Shown here piece by piece: positions 41,634-51,415 of a DNA stretch of 64,000 nucleotides (positions within the stretch are counted from its first letter, which is position 1; each line of letters begins with the position of its first letter). The stretch is from positions 124,001 through 188,000 of the forward strand of contig NZ_VATA01000001.1 in NCBI RefSeq assembly GCF_005870025.1, given 5' to 3'. The notes under the pieces were generated by a model. That model made no database searches. It was not told where the DNA came from and saw only the letters and a program-made list of their open reading frames with translations. Source of the stretch: Poseidonocella sp. HB161398 (lineage in GTDB: Bacteria; Pseudomonadota; Alphaproteobacteria; Rhodobacterales; Rhodobacteraceae). Position numbers and translations under genes: made by a program.

Positions 41634-43985
41634 ATGACGTACATGCCGATAACGCCCTTCCGGCGAAGGGTGGATGCTGTCCTATTGGACACACAGCGCA
41701 GGGCTGCGGCCCTGCCTGCCGGAGATCCCGTGAATAAATGGGAGGCTCTGCGCGCGCTCGCCGCCGCGCGCAGCCTCTACGGGCTCAGCGACCGCGACCT
41801 CTCGGTGCTTCAGGCGCTTGTCAGCTTCCATCCGTCGGTCCTGCTCGGCGAATCGGGCGCCGCGCCGGTCGTCTTCCCCTCGAACCGGACGCTCTGCGAC
41901 CGGCTGAACGGCATGCCCTGCTCGACCATGCGCCGCCATCTGGCCAAGCTGGTGGCCTCGGGGGCGATTCTGCGCCGCGACAGCCCGAACGGCAAGCGCT
42001 ATGCCCGCCGCACGGGCGGCACGCCCGCCGCCTTCGGCTTCGACCTCTCCCCGCTCTGCGACCGATTCGGCGAATTCCGCGCCGCCGCCGCCACGCTCGC
42101 CGCAGAGGCCGGGGCCCGCGACGCCCTCCGGCAGGAGCTCAGCCTGATGCGCCGCGACGCCGCCGCCCTGGCGCAATACGGCGCAGACGCCTGCCCTGCC
42201 CCGGTCTGGCCCGCTCTCGCCGCCCTTGCCGAAGACACCGCCAAGCTGCTGCGCCGCAAGCTCGACCTGGCCGGTCTGCGCGCGATCGAGGCCCGTCTCG
42301 CCCCCGCCCTGGCAGAGGCCCGCACCCGTCTCGGCGCCCGTGCCGCAGAAGAAATGAGCACCAGCGGCAGCCAAACCGGGCAGCACATAGACTCCCAAAA
42401 ATTAATTTGGAAAGATCCTGCGGGACGGTTCGAAGCTAGCCATGCGGACACGCCCGTGGCCGCGCCGGGTTGCAGAGAAACCTGCGGTGGCGGCGGCAAG
42501 CCTGCCCCCCAGCCTCCAAACCGCACCGCATCCGGCGACGGACGGCAAAGGCTGGCTCCGGCGACCCGACACCGGCCCTCCGAAGGTGGCGACTTGCCTG
42601 GCACCGCCCAACCGCTCGCCTGCCGGACACCCATTGCCAACAGGTCCACGCAAGCCGCCGGTCAGGATCCGTCCCTTCCGTCCCTAGCGCCCGATTTTCT
42701 CGGCGACACAGAGACGCCTGACGCACCCGGTTCAAATGGCAACGACCTGACGCCCTCTGCGCGCGAAACCCGGCTCCCGGCCCTGCACATCGCGGCGCCC
42801 AGCGGCCAAGCCGCGGCCCGGGCGGCATCCGCTGACCTCCCGCGTTCCGCGCTGGATTCCGTCTCGGACTCCGGCCATCATCGCCAGTACCGACCCTTTG
42901 CCCAAAGCGAAGACCTGCCATCCGCAGACAAGGCGCCAGCGCTCCTCACCGCAGATGCGACACCCCAGATGAGCGGCAGAAACCAACGCGGATTTCGCCA
43001 TCCTCAGCCCGCCGCCAAAGCCGGAACACCGGCGGCCCGTTCGGCTGTCGCGACCCCGTTTGTGCCTGCGGAACTGACCGCTCCGGGCATCTCGCCTGCC
43101 TCGCGTCTGGTGACGGCCGCAGCGAGGCAAACCGCCCTGCCTGCGACGGATCCCGGCCGTATATCGGGCATCAAGGCCAGCCCGGCACGCGCCCGCTCCG
43201 GGCTGGAAACACGCCTTTCCGCCGACGCCGCACGCAGCCCCCGGAGCATGTCCGGAACGCCGGTTTCCGTCTCGCCGCATTACCCCGGAACGGTCTCCGG
43301 CGACGCCGCGGCGCCCGTTGCGTCTGCAAAGAGCCTGCCCCCCTTCGCGTCGCCTGTCCGTCCCCGTGAGGCTGGCGAAAACACGTCTCGCCTTCCCATG
43401 CTTCAGGCCACGCCCCCGGCGCCGGTGATGCCCGTGGCGAGGTCTCGCTACCCGGCACAAGCTGCCGCGAAATCGCGGCAACCGGACGGTCATCCGGCGC
43501 CTCTGCCGCCTGCCCCGGAAGCTGTTTCCGGGTGCGACGCGACTGAGGCGCCGAAGGCCGCCCGCTGGGCTGAACCGTCTGCGCCGGGATGCGTCCGGAC
43601 CCGGAATGCCGAAGGCCGCGCCCCGGCTGGAGCCATGCCCCGGCCCCGCGCAATCACGCTCCAGGAGGTCCTGACGGCCTCGCCGGGCATGGCGACTTAC
43701 AGCCCGGATCCGATCCGCGACTGGCAGGACTTGGCCCGTGCGGCGGACGCAATCCGTCCGATGCTGGGCATTCCGCAGGCGGTCTGGAACACGGCGCAAG
43801 ACGTCATGGGCCCCGAGGGCGCCGCGATCTGCCTGGCCTCGATCCTCAAGCGCTTCGCCTCGATCCGCAGCCATGGCGCCTATCTGGCCCGTCTCTGCGA
43901 ACGTGCCGCGCGCGGCGAACTCTGCCTTGAGAAAATGGTTACCTCGATGTGCCAGCCCGGAGACTCCGCGGGTTCACAGCTGTGA
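41634..43985 (+). CDS. repC: Replication initiator RepC with a very long central linker
   Basis: This 783-residue initiator protein binds and opens the plasmid origin, which in this family lies inside repC. Residues 1-240 are the conserved N-terminal domain: MTYMPITPFRRRVDA, GDPVNKWEALRALAAARS, LYGLSDRDLSVLQALVSFHP, and FPSNRTLCDRLNGMPCSTMRRHLAKLV (the winged helix). Residues about 670-775 are the C-terminal domain: ITLQEVLTASPGMATYS, IRPMLGIPQAVWNTAQDVMG and LARLCERAARGEL. Between them are about 430 residues rich in P, A, S, R and T with no globular pattern. Typical RepC is about 400 residues, so this linker is roughly an eightfold expansion. The start may instead be GTG 41622 or ATG 41643. 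Confidence 0.92.
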   Translation: MTYMPITPFRRRVDAVLLDTQRRAAALPAGDPVNKWEALRALAAARSLYGLSDRDLSVLQALVSFHPSVLLGESGAAPVVFPSNRTLCDRLNGMPCSTMRRHLAKLVASGAILRRDSPNGKRYARRTGGTPAAFGFDLSPLCDRFGEFRAAAATLAAEAGARDALRQELSLMRRDAAALAQYGADACPAPVWPALAALAEDTAKLLRRKLDLAGLRAIEARLAPALAEARTRLGARAAEEMSTSGSQTGQHIDSQKLIWKDPAGRFEASHADTPVAAPGCRETCGGGGKPAPQPPNRTASGDGRQRLAPATRHRPSEGGDLPGTAQPLACRTPIANRSTQAAGQDPSLPSLAPDFLGDTETPDAPGSNGNDLTPSARETRLPALHIAAPSGQAAARAASADLPRSALDSVSDSGHHRQYRPFAQSEDLPSADKAPALLTADATPQMSGRNQRGFRHPQPAAKAGTPAARSAVATPFVPAELTAPGISPASRLVTAAARQTALPATDPGRISGIKASPARARSGLETRLSADAARSPRSMSGTPVSVSPHYPGTVSGDAAAPVASAKSLPPFASPVRPREAGENTSRLPMLQATPPAPVMPVARSRYPAQAAAKSRQPDGHPAPLPPAPEAVSGCDATEAPKAARWAEPSAPGCVRTRNAEGRAPAGAMPRPRAITLQEVLTASPGMATYSPDPIRDWQDLARAADAIRPMLGIPQAVWNTAQDVMGPEGAAICLASILKRFASIRSHGAYLARLCERAARGELCLEKMVTSMCQPGDSAGSQL

Positions 43986-43991
43986 ACCCGC
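43968..43991. promoter_or_regulatory. parS centromere 1, containing the repC stop codon
   Basis: The core GTTCACAGCTGTGAAC (43972-43987) fits the repABC parS consensus GTT-N4-GC-N4-AAC and sits in a perfect 24-bp palindrome. Its TGA is the repC stop: the last codons GGT TCA CAG CTG encode G-S-Q-L. RepB binding is inferred. Confidence 0.88.
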
Positions 43992-44015
43992 CCCCCGTCG
44001 CGGGCCTGCGTCACA

Positions 44016-44035
44016 GGGTTCACAGCTGTGAACCC
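44016..44035. promoter_or_regulatory. parS centromere 2
   Basis: A second identical core GTTCACAGCTGTGAAC (44018-44033) within a perfect 20-bp palindrome. Its centre is 46 bp from the first, a little over four helical turns. The pair would form a compact RepB-binding centromere. Confidence 0.88.
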
Positions 44036-44829
44036 GTCCGGAACCGAGGCAAAACATGGAATGACGCCCCGGATGTTGCCCTCAACCGCGGGCATTCCGG
44101 AAGCAATTCCGCCATGTCCGCCCCCTTGCGTTCATCTCCCTTACCGGAAGCGCCTCTGCCCAGGCATTCTTCCCGTCCCTGACACTAATCCGGACCGTCG
44201 CGAACCCCGGCCCCGAGCTGTCCGGGCCCTTGGTTTTCGGCTAGGGGCTCTCGCTGCCCGGCCTTCTGGCCCCCCGGAGACCATTTCGACCTCGCGGCCA
44301 CCATTGCCGACGCCTCAGAGAACGGCACGCGGCAGATGCTGTCTGGCGGCATCGGCGTCCGGTTGCGGCTCTGGCGACCAGTGCTCGGCGGCCTCCCGAA
44401 TGCCGACTTCGGCAAGGAAGCTCTCGCCCTCGATGCCCGGAGCTCGCGGCTGCCGATCGCCCTCGAGCTGACGCCGGGGCTTGCGCTGATCGGAACGGGG
44501 CCGCTGAAACTCTCTGCCGAAGCGGGCGCGCGGGACGTCCGCAGCTAGGTCCTGGGCCGGTCGGTGGTCGCGGAACCTGCGGATGATCCGCGCCTCGGTG
44601 TGCTATTGGGACCCCGTGCCCTTCGGGCTGCTGCACCGGCCGCGGTCTCGGCGGCCAAGGGGCTCGTAGCGTTCGGTGCCTAGGAGACCGACAATCCACG
44701 GGCCTCCCGTCCCGGCGCGCGCAAGAACTTCCCGTGCGGATCCTTCGCTGCCGAAGGGGCGTTTCCGCTGACGCCGGGCCGTGAACGCCGGACCGATCAG
44801 CCAGTGGACAGGGACAGCCTGCCCGTGTC
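44036..44829. other. Gene-free stretch with an unassigned coding trace
   Basis: No intact gene. At 44280-44545 one plus-strand frame (DLAATIADASEN, then FGKEALALDARSSRL) has a protein-like composition but no start or recognisable family. It may be the eroded end of a gene that once followed repC. Confidence 0.35.
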
Positions 44830-45115
44830 GCAGCGCTGCAGCTTCGAGACCAACGGCCATGCCCGCGGCTTCGACTATGCGCTGGTGACCGGGGACCGCT
44901 GCCTGGCCGGGCGCGCGGAACGGGCGGTGGCGCTGGAGCCGCCCAGGGGATCCGGCGCGGAGATGTGCTTCACCTAGGGCTTTGCCGGGATTAACCGGGG
45001 CCGGCTGGAGACGCTCGCGCCGGAGGCCGCACTGCCCGGGTAGGACCTCTGGTCGAGCTTGTCGATCGGCGGGCGCACGCTTCATGAGGATTTCATCTGC
45101 CGGGTCGCCGCGGCG
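44830..45115 (+). pseudogene. Unassigned protein relic with two in-frame TAG stops
   Basis: In one plus-strand frame the sequence reads RCSFETNGHARGFDYALVTG, continues through GSGAEMCFT, stop, GFAGINRGRLETLAPEAALPG, stop, DLWSSLSIGGRTLHEDFICRV. The composition and the interruption by only two TAG codons over about 95 residues show a real gene that has been broken. I could not name the family. No intact copy occurs in the window. Confidence 0.5.
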
Positions 45116-45194
45116 CGGATCCTCGACCGCGCGACCGTGGCGCGGGGCCAGGATCGGGACCGCGTCTGGCGGCGCGCCGTGCGCCGGTTCCGAG

Positions 45195-46110
45195 CCGCCG
45201 CTGCAGGGGCCAGCTGCGGCGTGTCCGCGGGGTCGTCTCCGGCGCAGGCCCGGCACCGAGGAACAGGATCGCCGCCACCAGCGCCACGCAGCCGAGCAGT
45301 CCGACCGGGGCCAGCCGCGCGCCGAGGACCAAGGCCGAGCGCAGCGCCGCCGTGACCCCGCCCAGGATGGTGGGGCAGCGCGCCATGCCGCGGGCGAAGA
45401 GTGCATAGGCCGGTGCGGTCGCCGGAAGGCTGACATGGGCGATGTCGCGGAGGACCGGCTGGCCACCGACAGAAGCTCCGGTGGCAGCCGGGCCGGGCCA
45501 GCGGCCGGAGCAGCAGCACCGCCAGCGAGCGGCCCGCGCCGGTCGGGGCCATGCGGGGCTGTGGCAAGACAGCGTCCGGCTGCAGGAGGCGATGGCGACG
45601 AAGGCGATCGCGGCCGCCGCGCAGCCCGGCCAGCCAGCCGGTCTCGCGACCGGCCGGGCCGATCCCGCCGACGCTGAAGCTGGCGAGCCCGCGGGTCGCC
45701 AGAAGCATCGCCGGGACCGTATCGCGCGAGATCCGCTCGCGCCGCACGAAGCAGCGCCAGAGGCTGGCGATCACCGGCCGCAGGCAGGAGCCGATGCAGA
45801 CCGCCAGGGCAACGCTGAGCAGGTCGGAGGACAGGAAGAGGCAGACCTGCAGCACCGCGCTCTAGCGGGCGAAGCCGAAGAGGCCGGGCAGGTGCAGCGC
45901 CCGCAGCCCCGAGACCGGCGGCCATCCCGAGGCAAGTGCCGCGAGCAGCAGCACGGGACCGGCGGGGCGGAGGTGCAGGAAGGCCAGCAACGCGGGACTG
46001 GCGGGGCCGGGGTGCAGGAAGGCTGGCAGCTCGGGCGGAAGCTGCGCCATGCCGGGTGCGCGCGCGGCGGCGATGCCGGCGGTGTCCCGGAAGCTGGCTG
46101 CCGGAGCGGG
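45195..46110 (-). pseudogene. Unassigned multi-spanning membrane protein relic
   Basis: The minus strand gives hydrophobic, helix-like stretches in alternating frames: VLLLAALASGWPPVSGL (near 45950), then after a stop LQVCLFLSSDLLSVALAVCIG and LRPVIASLWRCFVRRERIS (45855-45740), and in another frame LAPVGLLGCVALVAAILFLG (near 45280). These look like the helices and basic loops of one transporter or membrane enzyme cut by a stop and at least two frameshifts. The family is not recognised, so the call is tentative. Confidence 0.4.
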
Positions 46111-47559
46111 TCATGCGCGGGCGCCGGGGCTGGGGGAGGGCATGCCAGCGGATCCAGGTCCGGCCGCAGGGGACGTGGTCCGATGGCGGCCGGGCGGCGC
46201 GGGGCGGAAGGCGCCATGCCGCGATGCGGCGAAGCCAGCGGCGAGGGGCAGTAGGGGCACCCCCGCGGCCGGATCAGTCTGACCCTGCCATCTCGCGCGT
46301 CTCCTCTTGCCGGAGGGGTCGCCGGGCCGGTAGGGTCCTGGCGGCTGTTCCGGCCGGGGCGCGGACGGTCCGCTTGGCCGTCTCGGCAGGGTCGCGGGCA
46401 ATTGCTGCAGGATTTTGTGAGCGGCGCGGTTTCCGGGCCGCGAGCGACAGGATCCGGAGGGCTAGCGCCCTGGTGCGCCTCGGCGGGGCAGGGGGCGCGA
46501 TGGAGAACAAGTCAGGAACATCTTTGCGGATCCCGGCGGGGATGACACCCGCCTCGGGGCGCTTCGCGACCAGCGCGCGCATCGCATTGGCGCGGATCGG
46601 CGAAGAGCCGTGCGTCGCAGTCGTGCATGCGGCACAGACAGGCTCTGAGCCTGTGCCGGGCAGGGCCGGGAGCGCCGCGGACCGCCTGCGAGGGGGTGGC
46701 CCGGATCGGTCACCACGGGCTCGCAGAGCGGCGCCAGGAGCTTGCGGAACTCGAAGGCGCGGCGGCGGTGGATGTCGAGCGCGGCGGTCAGCGCCTGGCA
46801 GGGCGGGATGACGGAATGGCACTCGAAATTGATCCCGCGTTGCGTCATCGCATGTGCCTGTCGCAGGTCGTCGGACCGCCGCTCCCTCTCGCCGCAATAG
46901 GTGCGCAGCTGGCCGGGGACCGCCATCGAGCCCGCCACCGCGGCGGATCGGCGCTGCGCATCCTCGGCGATCTGCCGCGACAGCGCGGCATGGCCGGGAT
47001 CGGCAACTTGCGGCCGCTTGGCGGCCGTCGCAGCGGGGGCTGGCGAAGGAGAGCGGGCCGAGGTCCAGCGACACGATCTCGGCGGCATCGGCCCGGCGCC
47101 GCCCGGGGCGGGCCAGCGCCTCGTCGGTGCCGTCGACCATGTCGAGCCTGTGCAGATGGTCCGCCGGGTGCCCGGGGGCCGTGCGGCGCATGCCGGTATG
47201 GCGCTGGAGCGTGCTGCCGTTGGCGTCACTCATGGCGTGGGGCAGGGGGCGCGCGCGGGGGGCCGCTGTTCGATGGCGCTGCGCCAGCCGCGGGCGAGGA
47301 ACGGGGCGGCGCGGACCCGCGCGTCGGGGCCGGGATCGAGCGGGATGCAGCGGGCGAGGAAGACGCCGGTGCCGCTGCCTGCGCGGCCGGAGACCGGGCA
47401 TTGCGGCCCGGCGCGTCGGCGGGGCCGTCGCGCGCCACCGCGCCCTGCTGGCCCGGGGCGAAGCGGGTCTGGGCGCCGGGGCACCCGCCCAGCCCGCGGC
47501 GCCCTGGCGGTCCCCGGCGGGCTTCCGGGCGGGGCAGGGGCGGCCATGGCGGGTCGCGG
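46111..47559. other. Gene-free decayed stretch
   Basis: Long frames cross this region on both strands but with arginine-, alanine- and proline-rich, structure-less translations. One minus-strand patch near 46850-46750 (GINFECHSVIPPCQALTAALDIH) looks protein-derived, but I cannot assign it. No promoter, RNA or insertion-sequence end was seen. Confidence 0.35.
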
Positions 47560-47765
47560 TGCCGCGCGGGCCTGGTCGTCGCGCTTGCGGCGCAGGCGGT
47601 TGACGAGGACGTCGATCGAGCGCGGCCCGCGGTCCGGGCCGGTCCCGGAAGGTGGCGACGAGCAGCCGGTCGCGCGACAGGACCTGGCCGGGCTGGCGGG
47701 CCATGTCGTCCATGCGCCTGGCCTCGGCGGTGGTGAAGGCGCGCTCTTCGCGGTCCTCGCGGCGG
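47560..47765 (-). pseudogene. OmpR-type DNA-binding domain relic
   Basis: Two adjacent frames give FTTAEARRMDDMARQPGQVLSRDRLL (47750-47670), then RSIDVLVNRLRRKRDDQARA (47634-47575). Intact winged-helix response regulators read L-T-x-x-E-F-x-L-L-x-x-L-A-x-x-P-G-x-V-L-S-R-x-x-L-L, then R-S-I-D-V-x-V-S-R-L-R-R-K. The order and spacing fit, with one frameshift between. The receiver domain is absent; the IS91-type relic lies immediately upstream, so the element may have truncated the gene. Confidence 0.7.
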
Positions 47766-47774
47766 CGCGCGCGA

Positions 47775-48400
47775 GCGCGGCACCTGTCCGCGCCGGAAGG
47801 TCTCGACGATGCGCATCGGCTGGCCGCAGCACGGGCACGGCTCGCGCAGCGCGGGGGGCGGGGATCGTCTGCCGGTTCTGTCGGGACCACTCTGGTCAGC
47901 GCCCCGAGCCTCGCGATGGCGGCCCGGCGGAGACCGCTGTCGGCGAAGCCGCAGGGCCGAGGCGGCAGGCAATCTGGGCCGGTGCCCTCCGGCGAGAGGC
48001 CGCCGCCGGGAACGATCACGCGGATGCGGGGAAGGCGTGCCGTCGGCACGACGCCGATCCCCGGATGTGCAGCGCCGACGTCATGGCGATCCGCGCCCCG
48101 AGATGCCCGGGACCGGCCGTGATCGCCGCGACGGTCTCTGCCGAGGCCCGGAACAGCAGGCCGCAGACCGCCTTGGCCGCCAATGGCCGCGGACCCTTGG
48201 CGACGCGATGGCTCACTCCAGTGCGCGACCTCCGCGGGCAGCGTGACGACGAGACGGAAGTACTCGATGGGCAGCAGGCCCGCCGCCCGCGCCGCGACCC
48301 AGTCGCGCGCCGCTGGCCCCTGGCAATGCGGGCAGTGGCACGGACCGGCAGATCTGGCTTCGCCAAATCGCCAGCCGCTCGATGGCATCTTGCAGGAATT
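47775..48400 (-). pseudogene. IS91-family transposase relic
   Basis: Read on the minus strand, CHCPHCQGPAARDWVAARAAG and LLPIEYFRLVVTLPAEVAHW match the zinc-binding N-terminus of IS91 transposases (R-H-C-P-x-C-Q, L-L-P-V-x-Y-F-H-V-V-F-T-L-P). Then GLLFRASAETVAAITAGPGHLGARI lies in a second frame (A-x-x-T-L-x-x-I-A-x-D-P-x-x-L-G-A-x-I-G). RIRVIVPGGGLSPEGT (H-M-I-V-P-G-G-G-L-S) is in the first frame, and CPCCGQPMRIVETFRRGQ is the C-terminal zinc ribbon near 47830. The central catalytic tyrosine region is missing. This is an inactive, internally deleted copy. Confidence 0.78.
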
Positions 48401-48489
48401 TTACGCGGCATGCCCGCCGAGCACCGGAATGGCCCTCGGCTGGGCCAGGCTGACATGGCGGCATGGGCTCGCCGCCGCGCGGCTGCATG

Positions 48490-49515
48490 GTCACGGTCGA
48501 TATCGGCAATCTCCAGTCCGGGCCGGGGACTCCCTTCGCGGTCCGATCCCGCAGCTTCGCCAGCGTCGCGGAGAGGCTGGCCGTGCCGCGGATCGTCTTG
48601 GGCGAGACATGCGCGGACTGTGCCGTGGGGGGCGCTTCGCGTGCCCGGGCAGCCCCTGCATGACCTGCATATCGGCGTTGGCTTGCGGCAGATGCGTGGC
48701 GAAGCCGGGCCGTCGCGCCAGAGGCGCGCTATTAGCGCGACGCGGGCAGCGTGGGGGCTGTCCTGATCCCGGCCATGGACTAGCCGACAGGAACGCCCGG
48801 TTCAGCTGCCGCGGCGAGAGGGGAGTGATCTTCGGCTTGCCCCCGCTCGGCGGTTGCATTCGATCGCCAGCCGGGCGGCGGGAAACAGCCCGCCCTCGGG
48901 ACGGGCTGCGCGCCGGCCGTCGCGCGGCATGTCCGGCAATCCCGGCGGCAGCATCCCCTTTCGATCCTTTCGCCCCTTGCCCTGGCCGACAGGGATCGGC
49001 AGCGGGCCGCTGCCGTCGTGCCGAAGACGCGCCTTCGGCACGATGCCGCCGGTCTGGAGGCTGCAGAGCTCGGCCGCCCGCCGCCGCAGGACATGCTGCG
49101 CGCCCCCCCGGCGGCGCCATCAGGATATCGGAAATGTCCGCCGTGCTGAACATGCGGGGCAGGTTCCCCGGCAGCGTGCGGAACTGCATGTCCCGCGTTC
49201 AGCGGGCAACGCACCACTGGCGCCTTTCCCGTTCCGCTTCACTCTCATCGCGCCCGCGGGGCATTCCGAAGAGCTGGGGGACCGTGGCGCCACTGGCGCC
49301 GCGAAAGTCCCGCAACCGCTGAGCGCCTTGATGCGCATCTTGAGGGTCGATGGCGCGACCGCGCTATCGGTCCTGTGGAGCTGGCAGGCCGGGAGATCGT
49401 CCGGCGTGGCCCTGTCCGGCAATCGGCCCGGGAAAGCCGGGACATCCCCGACCGCCCGGATGCGGGCTCTCTGCGCCGTCTCGCCCATGCCCGGGATGCG
49501 CATGTGCTCGATCAT
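48490..49515 (-). pseudogene. Tyrosine recombinase (XerC/D-like) relic of the IS91-type element
   Basis: From 49515 the minus strand reads MIEHMRIPGMGETAQRARIR, then GRLPDRATPDDLPACQLHRT (core-binding domain: R-S-P-D-T-A-T-P-x-D-L-R-x-Y-Q-L-H). Later, in other frames, come VGQGKGRKDRKGMLPPGL (intact: Q-G-K-G-R-K-D-R-x-x-M-L-S-P-x-L), KITPLSPRQLNRAFLSA, and FATHLPQANADMQV plus GLPGHAK (intact: H-S-F-A-T-H-L-L-E...L-L-G-H). Catalytic residues are lost and several frameshifts separate the pieces. In Rhodobacteraceae such a recombinase commonly precedes an IS91 transposase, exactly as here. Confidence 0.78.
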
Positions 49516-49887
49516 CCGCGCCCGCGGCGGCGATATCCTCTCCTCCGTGACGGGACCCTCCCGCCTGTCGATTGAGAGGCGTCAATCGCCAGGCATGTGC
49601 CCTCATTTCCAGACGCATAGGGGATCGATCGGCGCGATCAGACGCCAAGCGCGCCGATGCTGCGCGCGGCGTCGTCCATGCGTAGATTAGCGGACATAAC
49701 GGAGACTGGCATGTGGCGGCGGATACTTAGGTTCATGTGATATAAAAGCGCCGTAGTCATTGGCGGCGGAACCCGCGATCCGGCTGAACCAGAGGGGCGC
49801 TGTGCCGTGCCGGGGTTCCCTTCTGGTCGCCTTTACGGGTCGCTATCCGTTTCCCGGCGAGGGTGACCCGGGCCACTTTGCGACGGA
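49516..49887. other. Upstream flank of the IS91-type element
   Basis: The patch at 49684-49755 is notably AT-richer than its surroundings (GATATAAAAG, TTAGCGGACATAACGG). It lies just upstream of the recombinase relic and may be the original element terminus or promoter. No gene is supported. Confidence 0.4.
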
Positions 49888-50217
49888 TGAGTCTGTCGGT
49901 GATCTGCGCGGCAGATTGAAGGCATCTGACTTTGGCGGGCAGCGGGACTTGGTGCTTTGGCCGGAGCAATGCGGTTGCTTGGCCATGGACCGGCAGGAGC
50001 CGCTGCGCGGGACCGGGCGGCTTGACCCCGTCCGGGATCCGCTCTCGGGGGGTGAGTCTGGCGGTGATCTGCGCGGCAGATCGAAGGCATCTGACCTTGG
50101 CTGGCAGCGGGACTTGGCGGTTTGGCCGACACAAGGCGGCTGCTTGGCCATGGACCGGCAGGAACCGCTGCGCGGGACCGGGAGGCTTGACCCCGCCCGG
50201 TAGCTGCTCGCGGGGGT
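49888..50217. repeat. 165-bp tandem duplication
   Basis: Copy 1 (49888-50052) and copy 2 (50053-50217) lie head to tail. Both begin TGAGTCTG, share GTGATCTGCGCGGCAGAT, GGCCATGGACCGGCAGGA and CCGCTGCGCGGGACCGGG, and end in a G-run. By eye they differ at roughly one base in eight. The period is a multiple of three, and one plus-strand frame crosses both, but no family is recognisable. Confidence 0.85.
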
Positions 50218-51415
50218 GGCGGTGGCGGGCTCCGATCCTCGGGCGGGCGGTGTCCGGCGCAATTCCGGGCTGCGCTGTGGCGCGGGGGCCGGGTTGGCGG
50301 GGCAGCGGGACGTGCGGCATGCTTGCGCAACACGCGCGCCGCGGCGGTCTCGGCGAACTTGGCGTCTGCGGGCCGGTGAGCTGCGGCAGCCCGTACGAGG
50401 CCGAGCCGATCCGGGGGAGCTGTCGACGGCGCCGACCGCAACGGCCAAGAGCTTCGTGAAGTCGCCGAAGGCCGAGGATGCGCAGGTGACGGAGGATGGC
50501 CCCTGCGGGGAGGTCGCCGCCGGCCTTTCCCGCGTCATCGGGGCCTGCAGGTGGCTCCGGGGCATCCCGGGCCCGCCCGGTCCGGTGGCCGTCCCGCCCG
50601 CGCCCTGGCCGGACCCGCCGCCTGATCTTGTCCGGCCGCAGGCCGTGCTCTGCTGCGGGGGCACCGGGGCGGGCGGCATGCGGATGGCCAGCCGGGTCGC
50701 GGACCGCTTGGCGGCAGACCGTGACGCCGCGCGCGGCCAGGCGGCCCGCCACGGCGCGCAAGATCAGCGCGGCGCGGCGACACGGCCGGGCGGCATGGAC
50801 GATGGCACTGCCCGGGCAGCGGGAGCGCGTGATCCGGGACGGGTCTGCGAGGGCGGGCATCCTCGAAGGCTGCGGCCATGCCGCGCAGCGGGCGGTCCGG
50901 GAAAGCTGCCCGTCGGCGTCCGGGGGCGGTGCCGCGGATCCCGGAGCGCTGCCGGGACGGCAATCGCCGCTGGCAGGCGCCGGGCAGGGGCATCGCCCCG
51001 GCGCCTGCCGCGGCAGGCGCGCGCCGGGCGCCTCCTGTGCGGCACGCGCGCCCGCGGCCGCCGGGCCCGGGCGCTTCTCGGCGCCAACGCCCCGGGCCCG
51101 GCCGTTTCGGCGCGCCGGAGGCGTCCGGCGGCAGGGACGGGCATGTCCCGGCGGCGGTGCACGCGCCGGCGGATCGGGGCCAGCGCCGCGCCGGAGGCCG
51201 GAGCGCCGATCGACGGCCTCCGCCCCGGCATGCTGCGGAACCGGGCGGGGCAGGGCAGGGGCGGGGCCCGGGGCATGGGCGGGTCTCCGCCCGCGGGGCT
51301 CCGCTGTCGCAGCAGTTTTGGCCAGTGTCGCATTCCTGCAGGCCGGAGCGGCCGCGGGTTGCCACTCTGGCATGCGCCCGGCCGTGGCTGGGCGGAGCTC
51401 GAGGGAGGAACCATC
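50218..51415. other. Gene-free stretch before fdhA
   Basis: No supported gene. The segment contains one copy of a diverged direct repeat (50346-50460) that recurs after fdhA. The last 60 bases include GAGGGAGGAACC, the fdhA ribosome binding site. Confidence 0.4.
50346..50460 (+). repeat. Direct repeat, left copy flanking fdhA
   Basis: GCGGTCTCGGCGAA, then GTGTCTGCGGGCCGGTGAG-like sequence, TCCGGGGGAGC, GTCGACGGCGC, GACCGCAACGGCC and AGCTTCGTGAAGT match in order and orientation the segment at 52752-52869. The copies are diverged, with small indels. Confidence 0.75.

Noticed and set aside
44280-44545. C-terminal part of an exopolyphosphatase
   Set aside because: The resemblance was limited to a few glycine and leucine positions and did not hold up across the segment.
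46274-48388. A 704-codon minus-strand reading frame
   Set aside because: It joins several unrelated relic frames (IS91, OmpR, others), is arginine- and proline-rich between them and has no ribosome binding site; it is open because stops are rare at this GC content.
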